Positions 1 to 5,633 of a stretch of DNA of 11,135 bases are shown here, piece after piece. A program made the translations under genes and the position numbers. Source of the stretch: Geobacter sp. (GTDB lineage: Bacteria; Desulfobacterota; Desulfuromonadia; Geobacterales; Geobacteraceae); NCBI GenBank assembly GCA_003857395.1, contig RPRC01000202.1:1-11135 (forward strand), read 5' to 3'. Under the pieces are notes generated by a model. It was not told the DNA's origin, ran no database searches, and saw only the letters and a list, made by a program, of their open reading frames with translations. Numbering within the stretch: the first letter of the stretch is position 1; each line of letters starts with the position of its first letter.

Positions 1-2
1 GC

Positions 3-1115
3 AGAAACACCTTCATCATCCGAGGAGTGCTCAAGGCAGCCCAGAAGTCCAATGCCGCCGTTATTATAGAAATCGCCAAGTCTGAAAGTAACTACTGTCC
101 CGTGAACAGCTGGAATATTGCTCTCCACGTGGACGCCATGTGCAATGAGCTGGGCATAACTGTTCCGGTGGCCATCCATGCGGATCACTACGGCATAAAG
201 AATGAGAAAGACCTGGAGGTTGCCCGGGTGGAAATTCCCAGCATGTTCGATGCGGGAATAACCTCGATTGCCATCGATGCGTCCCATCTGCCCGATGACC
301 GGAATCTACTGGCAAGCATCGCCTTGAAACCCTATGTCCCTGCCTGGGCTGGATTGGAGACAGAAGTGGGAGAAATCAAGGGGAAGCACGGCCTTTCCAC
401 GAAGGAAGAGGCGCTTTTCCTCATTCAGGGACTGAATGCCCATGGCATTTTCCCCGACTGGATCGCCCTCAATAACGGCACGACTCATGGTATTGAGGCC
501 AGCGACCAGGGAATCCAGGTTGATCTGACGGCCGAGATTCATAAGGCTCTGGAGAAATATGCGATTTCGGGTGCCCAGCACGGAACCTCTGGGAATAGCT
601 CGGAGCGGCTCCGGGCGATTGCCGCCAGGACCCACACAACCAAGGCGAATGTTGCTACCGCCCTACAGATGGTCTCCTGGGGATTGGAAGTGAACGATTA
701 CGGTAACGCTATCTTCGATGAGAACGGTTCGTTTATCAAGCTTCATGGAGAGGGAATGTGCGATGAACTGTGGGCGGAGATCGTTGCCTATGCCGATGCC
801 AAGGGTTATAAGCCGGGTGATTACAAGAATCTGAACCTGCCGTTCGAAAACAAGCTCCTGGCTCAGCCTCGGGAAATCCGTGAGCGGATGGTTAAACGGG
901 TGGAGGACTTTGCCTACAGGATGATGACTGAGGTTTTCAATGCCCAGGACACCGCTCCTCTGGCCATTGAGGCAATTCTGAAGGCGGGCTCCGGCGACCT
1001 CGGGCCTAAGGTGTCCCGGGTGGAAGACCCCGCGGAATGGACCGAGGAGAAGATCCTGGCAAGGGCCGCTTCTCTTGCTTCGGATAAGGGTCCTGCTGGG
1101 AATTTTGACGATTAG
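3..1115 (+). CDS. Class II fructose-bisphosphate aldolase, 5' end outside window
   Basis: This enzyme would catalyse reversible aldol cleavage of fructose-1,6-bisphosphate to DHAP and glyceraldehyde-3-phosphate, a zinc-dependent cytoplasmic step of glycolysis and gluconeogenesis. The frame is open to the left edge and reads R-N-T-F-I-I-R-G before the first possible start (GTG at 27), which matches the family N-terminus, so the true start lies outside the window. Numbering from that GTG, the class II signatures are: HADH at 51-54 (catalytic Asp53, zinc His54), ETEVGEI at 111-117, a second zinc-His region NNGTTHG at 149-155 (His154), and AQHGTSG at 183-189 (zinc His185), followed by KANVATALQ. 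These differ from the E. coli forms (HTDHC, EGELG, HGGSG), so this is a divergent branch. Other ketose-bisphosphate aldolases such as tagatose-bisphosphate aldolase share the fold, so substrate choice is inferred. The next gene follows after 125 bases and may not be co-transcribed. Confidence 0.88.
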   Translation, partial: RNTFIIRGVLKAAQKSNAAVIIEIAKSESNYCPVNSWNIALHVDAMCNELGITVPVAIHADHYGIKNEKDLEVARVEIPSMFDAGITSIAIDASHLPDDRNLLASIALKPYVPAWAGLETEVGEIKGKHGLSTKEEALFLIQGLNAHGIFPDWIALNNGTTHGIEASDQGIQVDLTAEIHKALEKYAISGAQHGTSGNSSERLRAIAARTHTTKANVATALQMVSWGLEVNDYGNAIFDENGSFIKLHGEGMCDELWAEIVAYADAKGYKPGDYKNLNLPFENKLLAQPREIRERMVKRVEDFAYRMMTEVFNAQDTAPLAIEAILKAGSGDLGPKVSRVEDPAEWTEEKILARAASLASDKGPAGNFDD

Positions 1116-1128
1116 TACGATCTCGTTG

Positions 1129-1193
1129 TTCAAGGTTCAACGTGCAAAGATTCAAGGTTGTAACCCTTGGTAAGGCAGGACCTGCCTGGCAGG
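1129..1193 (+). repeat. Short direct and inverted repeats between aldolase and GT9 gene
   Basis: The 125-base gap after the aldolase holds a direct repeat TTCAAGGTT at 1129-1137 and again at 1151-1159. After it come GGCAGG (1174-1179), CCTGCC (1181-1186) and GGCAGG (1188-1193), so the middle block can pair with either neighbour but only with very tight loops. No U-run follows, so I do not call a terminator. The function is unknown. Confidence 0.4.
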
Positions 1194-1240
1194 GGAGACA
1201 CTGACTGCTATGATTTGAAATCCATTTCTGAAAGAGCTGC

Positions 1241-2257
1241 ATGAAGAACTATTCCAACATTCTTCTTATCAAACCGGGTGCAGTCGGCGATCTCCTGCAG
1301 TTGACACCGGTGATCCGGGCTCTTGCGCTGAAATATCCCGGGGCCAGAATTACCCTCATGCTGGGCTCTTCTGCGTCTGCATCGCTGTTTTTATTCAACC
1401 CGGATATTTACAAGACAATCGTATTCGACCGGAAGGGAGCCCATCGCTCTCTGGCGGCTTTCCTCAAACTCTGGAGACAGATCCTTGCGGCTCGCTATGA
1501 TCTAGTGGTGAATTTTCAGCGAAGCAATATAAAAGCCTGGGTGCTAGCTTTTGCTGCTTTTCCCTGCCGATGTCTAGTCTACCACAAAGCGCGTGGGAGA
1601 ATCGTTCATGCCGTCGTGAATCATCTGGAAACCCTCGCTCCCCTGGGTATCGATCCATCGACAGCAGATCTTTCGTTGAATCTTGTCTTTGGGGCTGAGG
1701 ATAAATTATTTGCTGAACGGATTCTCACGGAGGCCGGTTTCAATGGGAAGACACTCGTTGCGCTTAATCCAGGGGCAAGTCATCCGGTGAATCGATGGAG
1801 CACAAAATCCTTTGCCGCCTTGGCAGACAGGATTTCACAGGAATTGAACGCCGGAATCGTTCTGATCGGCGGAGAGTCAGATAAGTCACTGTCCGAAAGT
1901 ATTCTCTCTCAAACTAAGTCTACTTTATTGACAATGACGGGTAAAACATCCTTGCTTCAGCTCGGAGCGCTTCTTGATAGATGTTCACTGCTGATAAGCG
2001 GAGATACTGGTCCGATGCATCTTGCAACCGCTGTGGGAACAAAGGTGCTGGCGCTTTTTGGGGCCGCGGACCCGGAGCGGACAGGCCCAGTCGGATCCGG
2101 TCATCGCGTTCTTTGCGCTGATACAGTTCGATGTGTTCCTTGCTGCAGTCGTCGTTGTGCAAATGAAGTTTATCTCGAGTGTATGGAAGAAATTTCGGTT
2201 GAAAAGGTTTTTTTAGAGGTTCAGCAAATGCTTAAAGAACCGGGGCGGCTACCGTGA
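1241..2257 (+). CDS. Glycosyltransferase family 9, ADP-heptose:LPS heptosyltransferase (WaaF-like)
   Basis: This protein would transfer a heptose from an ADP-heptose donor to the inner core of LPS on the cytoplasmic face of the inner membrane. It has 338 residues, normal for GT9. The N-terminal acceptor domain opens with ILLIKPGAVGDLLQLTP (7-23), the family signature. The C-terminal donor domain holds LNPGASHPVNRW (175-186), the beta-strand motif VLIGGESDKS (207-216) and SGDTGPMHLATAVGTKVLALFG (253-274), the ADP-heptose binding stretch. A cysteine cluster (Cys292, 298, 301, 302, 306, 314) sits near the C-terminus, as in many WaaF-type proteins. The ATG at 1241 is preceded only by a weak purine-rich AAAGAG, but it starts the conserved domain at once. 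Its stop overlaps the next start (GTGA), which points to translational coupling. Assignment to heptosyltransferase II rather than another GT9 enzyme is inferred. Confidence 0.87.
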   Translation: MKNYSNILLIKPGAVGDLLQLTPVIRALALKYPGARITLMLGSSASASLFLFNPDIYKTIVFDRKGAHRSLAAFLKLWRQILAARYDLVVNFQRSNIKAWVLAFAAFPCRCLVYHKARGRIVHAVVNHLETLAPLGIDPSTADLSLNLVFGAEDKLFAERILTEAGFNGKTLVALNPGASHPVNRWSTKSFAALADRISQELNAGIVLIGGESDKSLSESILSQTKSTLLTMTGKTSLLQLGALLDRCSLLISGDTGPMHLATAVGTKVLALFGAADPERTGPVGSGHRVLCADTVRCVPCCSRRCANEVYLECMEEISVEKVFLEVQQMLKEPGRLP

Positions 2258-3297
2258 GGGTACTCGTGGTGAAAATGAGCGCCTTGGGCGATATTATCCA
2301 TGCCCTGCCGGTGCTTGATTATCTTCACCAGGTGATGCCCGGCATTGAGGTGGACTGGGTCGTGGAGGAGCCTTTTCGCGATATCCTGGAAGGGAATCCC
2401 CTGATCAGCCGACTGCATGTTGTGCGGACAAAGGTCTGGCGGAAAAAGCCCTTTTCGGCTGCTACCCGCCGTGAGATATGCGAGGTCAGGAACGCCCTGC
2501 AGGCCCGTGACTACGATCGGGTATTCGATATCCAGGGCAATCTGAAAAGCGGCCTCGTGGACTGGCTCACCGGTGCCGAGGACCGAATAGGTTTTACCCA
2601 GGAAACTCTTCAGGAGTCGATCAATCTCCTCTTCACCACCCGCCAGATTCCCATTCGTCGCCATGACTACCATATCACTGATCAGTACCTCCGGCTGGTG
2701 AGTGTCTCTTTCGGTAAGGATTTCAGCACCTTCAAACTATCTTCGGACATCTATACATCGTCCGAGGATAATGAAACTGCAGGTACTCTTCTCTCTACTC
2801 TTTCAGACGGGCTGGTTTTCCTTTTTCATTACGGGACTACCTGGCAGACCAAGTTCTGGTTCAAAGAGGGATGGGTCCACCTTGGCAGGACGTTGCTGGA
2901 AGCTTACCCTGAATCCACTGTTCTTCTGTCCTGGGGCAACGAGAAGGAAAGGGAAGCGGTAACCGAAATTGCCGCAGGAATCGGGAAGGGTGCAAGAGTT
3001 CTCGAACGTTACTCCCTGAAAGGATTGACTGCCCTTCTGAAAAAGGTCGATCTGGTGGTGGGCGGTGATACCGGCCCGACACACATTGCTGCCGCGGTGG
3101 GTACTCCTACGGTTTCTCTGTACCGGGCAAGTGACGGGAAGCGGAGCGGTCCTCGTGGGACGTGTCATGTCGTTGTCCAGTCACCCCTTGCCTGCACCTC
3201 CTGTTTCCGCACCGAGTGCGACAAGGACGGCGAGTGTCGTCGGAGCATTACCGTCGAGTCTATGGCTAAGGCTGTTGAAAAGGCTTTGGCCGGCTAA
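2254..3297 (+). CDS. Glycosyltransferase family 9, heptosyltransferase I-like (WaaC-like)
   Basis: This 347-residue protein is predicted to add a heptose to the Kdo-lipid A inner core in the cytoplasm. The N-terminus VLVVKMSALGDIIHALPVL (3-21) and the following VDWVVEEPF (33-41) are typical of the WaaC branch. The second Rossmann domain has FHYGTTWQTKFW (191-202), VLLSWGNEKER (223-233) and VGGDTGPTHIAAAVGTPTVSLY (269-290), which binds the ADP-heptose donor. A C-terminal cysteine group (Cys304, 314, 317, 322, 328) resembles that of the upstream GT9 protein. The start is GTG at 2254, within a four-base GTGA overlap with the upstream stop. Its TAA overlaps the next ATG by one base. Two GT9 genes in tandem fit sequential addition of heptose I and II; which enzyme acts first cannot be read from the sequence alone. 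Confidence 0.87.
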   Translation: MRVLVVKMSALGDIIHALPVLDYLHQVMPGIEVDWVVEEPFRDILEGNPLISRLHVVRTKVWRKKPFSAATRREICEVRNALQARDYDRVFDIQGNLKSGLVDWLTGAEDRIGFTQETLQESINLLFTTRQIPIRRHDYHITDQYLRLVSVSFGKDFSTFKLSSDIYTSSEDNETAGTLLSTLSDGLVFLFHYGTTWQTKFWFKEGWVHLGRTLLEAYPESTVLLSWGNEKEREAVTEIAAGIGKGARVLERYSLKGLTALLKKVDLVVGGDTGPTHIAAAVGTPTVSLYRASDGKRSGPRGTCHVVVQSPLACTSCFRTECDKDGECRRSITVESMAKAVEKALAG

Positions 3298-4160
3298 TGA
3301 CGAGAATCCAGAAGAGCATGTCTTTGGGAAATTTATTCAGCTATGCCGGTACAATTTCCATCCATTACCAGACGGTTGGTCAGGGACCTCTGCCAATCCT
3401 GTTCCTGCACGGCTTTGCCTCTTCCTCCACGACCTGGCAGGATATGGCAGGCCTTTTCCCTGCTGGGGAATTTACCCTTTTTCTCCTCGATTTGAAAGGC
3501 TTCGGCCTTTCCTCGAAGCCGAAAGATGCTGCCTATTCCATCGAAGATCAGGCTGAGATAATCCGGGCATTCATCCTCGATCGGGGATTACGTTCTCTGG
3601 CGATCGTAGGCCATTCGCTGGGTGGCGCCGTAGCTCTTCGAGTATGTATCGAGGCAGGAAAAGGAGAGAGCCCATTTACCATAGAAAAGCTTGTGCTCAT
3701 CGATTCCGCGGCATATCCTCAACGACTCCCCAAGTTCTTCCGTAAGCTCAAATCTCCGCTAGGGCCGCTGTATCTTCTGCTTATGCCGGTTCGTATGCTT
3801 GTTCAGGGTGCCCTGGAGAGAGTGTTCTTCGACAAAGCCCAGATAACTTCTGAAAGGTTCGAGCGCTATATAAGGTATTTTCGTGGCAAGGGTGTTTCCT
3901 ATGCGTTGCGGGCAACGGTACAGGCCGTCGACCCGGAAGCCTATGTCCATGTTGAAGAAAGCTACCGTCGACTTAAGCTTCCCGTTCTGATTATCTGGGG
4001 GGCTGAAGATCGAAATGTCCGGCTGAGTCTCGGACAGCGACTGCAGGGTGATCTCTCCGACTCCCGACTGAGGATCCTTGAAAAATGTGGGCATAACCCC
4101 CACGAAGAACGCCCCGAGGAAACCTTTTCAGCAATAATCTCTTTTCTCAGGGAAAGCTGA
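3297..4160 (+). CDS. Alpha/beta-fold hydrolase
   Basis: This 287-residue protein is a complete alpha/beta hydrolase, probably cytoplasmic because no signal peptide is visible. The oxyanion-hole motif LFLHGF spans 35-40. DLKGFGLSS (65-73) follows. The nucleophile elbow GHSLGG (105-110) carries Ser107. The likely acid is Asp238 in IIWGAEDRNV, and the base is His266 in CGHNPHEERPEE, so the triad is intact. Residues roughly 145-215 form the variable helical cap. The ATG at 3297 overlaps the preceding TAA (TAATG), so re-initiation is likely. An in-frame ATG at 3318, with a purine-rich AGAAGAG just before it, is the alternative start. The substrate is unknown. Position in the GT9 cluster suggests a role tied to envelope glycolipid metabolism, but the family is too broad to say more. 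Confidence 0.85.
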   Translation: MTRIQKSMSLGNLFSYAGTISIHYQTVGQGPLPILFLHGFASSSTTWQDMAGLFPAGEFTLFLLDLKGFGLSSKPKDAAYSIEDQAEIIRAFILDRGLRSLAIVGHSLGGAVALRVCIEAGKGESPFTIEKLVLIDSAAYPQRLPKFFRKLKSPLGPLYLLLMPVRMLVQGALERVFFDKAQITSERFERYIRYFRGKGVSYALRATVQAVDPEAYVHVEESYRRLKLPVLIIWGAEDRNVRLSLGQRLQGDLSDSRLRILEKCGHNPHEERPEETFSAIISFLRES

Positions 4161-4307
4161 CATCTTCGGCAACTGCAAACGTTTTTCTTTATTTTGTCGC
4201 ACTTTTGACTTGTTATGCCAGTTTTTTGTGTTCTTTTCCTGCAGTCCCTCGGGGGGAAACTGATTTACTGCAAGCCATTTCTTCTGCGGTTCTCCCTGTT
4301 TTTCTTC

Positions 4308-4323
4308 AAACAGTGCACTGTTT
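4308..4323. promoter_or_regulatory. 16-bp perfect palindrome, candidate operator
   Basis: AAACAGTGCACTGTTT is a perfect two-fold symmetric site, with AAACAGTG mirrored exactly by CACTGTTT. The flanking bases (C on both sides) do not extend it. It lies about 155 bases upstream of the GGDEF start, in a place suitable for a dimeric regulator. The binding protein is unknown. Confidence 0.35.
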
Positions 4324-4383
4324 CGGCCGACAAAAATCTATCCGGCTTGTTGGACAGGACTTTCTTTTAATCAATGACTGCCC

Positions 4384-4398
4384 GGGCACAAAATATGC
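4384..4398 (+). promoter_or_regulatory. Candidate sigma-54 (-24/-12) promoter
   Basis: GGGCAC, five bases, then ATGC matches the RpoN layout TGGCAC-N5-TTGC at the invariant GG and GC pairs with the correct 12-base spacing, and differs at the first base of each half. Transcription would begin about 70 bases upstream of the GGDEF start. The palindrome 60-75 bases further upstream could serve an enhancer-binding protein. No transcription evidence is available, and such matches do occur by chance. Confidence 0.3.
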
Positions 4399-4476
4399 TT
4401 GTTCTTCAGGTGTTCGTGCAGGACATGCATCGATACTTTCTTTGCAGATGGACTCTTCACTTGATCCAGGGATGAT

Positions 4477-5505
4477 ATGATGAAAAACGCACCAATGCTT
4501 CTTGATAAACTTGTCAGCCTCACCGGAATTCAGGACATTGAACTCATGGAGTTTAGCTTGCTGAAGACTCTTGCCGAGTTCATTCGTCCCCAGGAACTTT
4601 CAATTCTAAAACTCGACCGAAGGGGGTTGCCTTGCTACCAGTTACAAATGCGACAGGAAAAGTACGAAATCCTCTCGGATAACTTCTCTCTGTCGGAGGA
4701 GGTGTTTATTGCCCTGGATATCGTTCAGGGGACGAATCAGCCCTTCCGCAAAAAGCTCGAGTCGGGAAGTATGCTCATCACCTGGCACGTCCAGCAGACC
4801 AAGATGCAGAACGTGTACCTCGTGGCGGTTACCACACGTGAACTCAGCAAGCTTGATTCCCATATGATTCGCGGTCTACTGCACATTTACCGCAATTTCT
4901 ACGAAGTGCTTATCGATGCGCAGCGCGACCAGTTGACCGGGTTGGCAAACAGGAAGACCTTTGATGATGTCATCCAGAAAATATACAATCAACCGGCACC
5001 GTTTACCGATCCTGTTCCCGTTGACAGGAGGAGTGTTTTTGATGATGAGAATGTCGGATATTGGATCGGCATGATTGATGTCGACAATTTCAAGCGGGTC
5101 AATGATACCTGGGGTCACTTGTATGGTGACGAGGTTCTCCTGTTGCTTTCGCAACTCATGCAGCATCATTTCAGGGAAAGCGATTTCCTGTTCCGTTTCG
5201 GCGGGGAAGAATTCATCGTCATAGTCCGTGCCGGTACAAAAGAGAATGCCATCAGAGCATTTGAAAGGTTCCGTTTGTCGGTTGAACAACATGACTTCCC
5301 TCAGGTAGGCCAGGTCACGATCAGTGTGGGTGTGGTGAAGATGGACCCGGAAATATTTACTGCAACGCTGCTTGACCGGGCAGACCAGTCCCTCTATAAC
5401 GCAAAGAGAAAAGGTCGAAACAGAGTGGAACACTTTGATGATTTGCTGGAGGAAGGACTGGTAAAGGTAGCCGATATCGCCACTGGGGAAGTAGAATTGT
5501 TTTAG
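4477..5505 (+). CDS. GGDEF domain diguanylate cyclase
   Basis: This 342-residue protein is predicted to make c-di-GMP from two GTP. The GGDEF domain runs from about 150 to 320: DQLTGLANR (151-159), metal-binding Asp201 in GMIDVDNFK, NDTWGHLYGDEVL (209-221), and the active-site loop GGEEF (242-246), which is a catalytically competent form. RESD (233-236) lies five residues before it, so the allosteric inhibitory I-site for c-di-GMP is intact. About 12-15 extra residues, acidic and proline-rich (roughly 171-195), separate the NR motif from the first beta strand. Residues 1-150 form an N-terminal domain of GAF-like appearance with no transmembrane segment, so it is probably a cytoplasmic sensor of unknown ligand. 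The AGGG at 4468-4471 could serve ATG 4477 (5 bases) or ATG 4480 (8 bases); the second is equally plausible. It converges with the downstream histidine kinase. Confidence 0.92.
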   Translation: MMKNAPMLLDKLVSLTGIQDIELMEFSLLKTLAEFIRPQELSILKLDRRGLPCYQLQMRQEKYEILSDNFSLSEEVFIALDIVQGTNQPFRKKLESGSMLITWHVQQTKMQNVYLVAVTTRELSKLDSHMIRGLLHIYRNFYEVLIDAQRDQLTGLANRKTFDDVIQKIYNQPAPFTDPVPVDRRSVFDDENVGYWIGMIDVDNFKRVNDTWGHLYGDEVLLLLSQLMQHHFRESDFLFRFGGEEFIVIVRAGTKENAIRAFERFRLSVEQHDFPQVGQVTISVGVVKMDPEIFTATLLDRADQSLYNAKRKGRNRVEHFDDLLEEGLVKVADIATGEVELF

Positions 5506-5607
5506 ATTTTCTTGCTGAAAAGGCCTTGCCTGATATGCACCACGAATAATACGAAATATCCCGCCGTAAAGTCATTGCCCTCGTTACCGAATTGGAAACC
5601 GCTGGTT

Positions 5608-5632
5608 TTCCATCCGGAGTTTCCGGATGGAA
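5608..5632. terminator. Hairpin between convergent genes, candidate bidirectional terminator
   Basis: An 11-bp perfect stem with a 3-base loop (5608-5618, loop 5619-5621, 5622-5632) lies just past the stop of the minus-strand kinase and about 100 bases past the stop of the GGDEF gene. The stem core is CCATCCGGA/TCCGGATGG. Neither strand has a good U-run after it, so intrinsic termination is plausible but not certain. It could also act as a 3' end stabiliser. Confidence 0.45.
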
Positions 5633-5633
5633 T

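Larger units (their letters stand above)
4161..4476. other. 316-base gap upstream of the GGDEF gene
   Basis: I see no convincing gene here. The first part, after the hydrolase stop, is T-rich (about 4184-4236) without a clear hairpin. A 16-bp perfect palindrome lies at 4308-4323 and a sigma-54-like site at 4384-4398. A 91-codon frame beginning with TTG at 4205 runs into the next gene but lacks a ribosome binding site and protein-like composition. I found no c-di-GMP riboswitch core. Confidence 0.6.

Noticed and set aside
3065..3556. 163-codon frame across the GT9/hydrolase junction
   Set aside because: It is out of frame with two well-supported genes, and its composition is that of a shadow frame.
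4205..4234. Sigma-70 promoter with TTGACT as -35
   Set aside because: The best -10 at 18 bases is TGTTCT, only a three-of-six match, so the pair is not convincing.
4161..4476. c-di-GMP (GEMM) riboswitch before the GGDEF gene
   Set aside because: Looked for because such riboswitches are common in this group, but the conserved core (GACGCAAAG-type and the AGGGCAAA element) is absent.
4205..4480. 91-codon plus-strand frame overlapping the GGDEF start
   Set aside because: It begins with TTG, has no ribosome binding site, is rich in Cys/Ser without any recognisable motif, and spans the palindrome and the sigma-54-like site.
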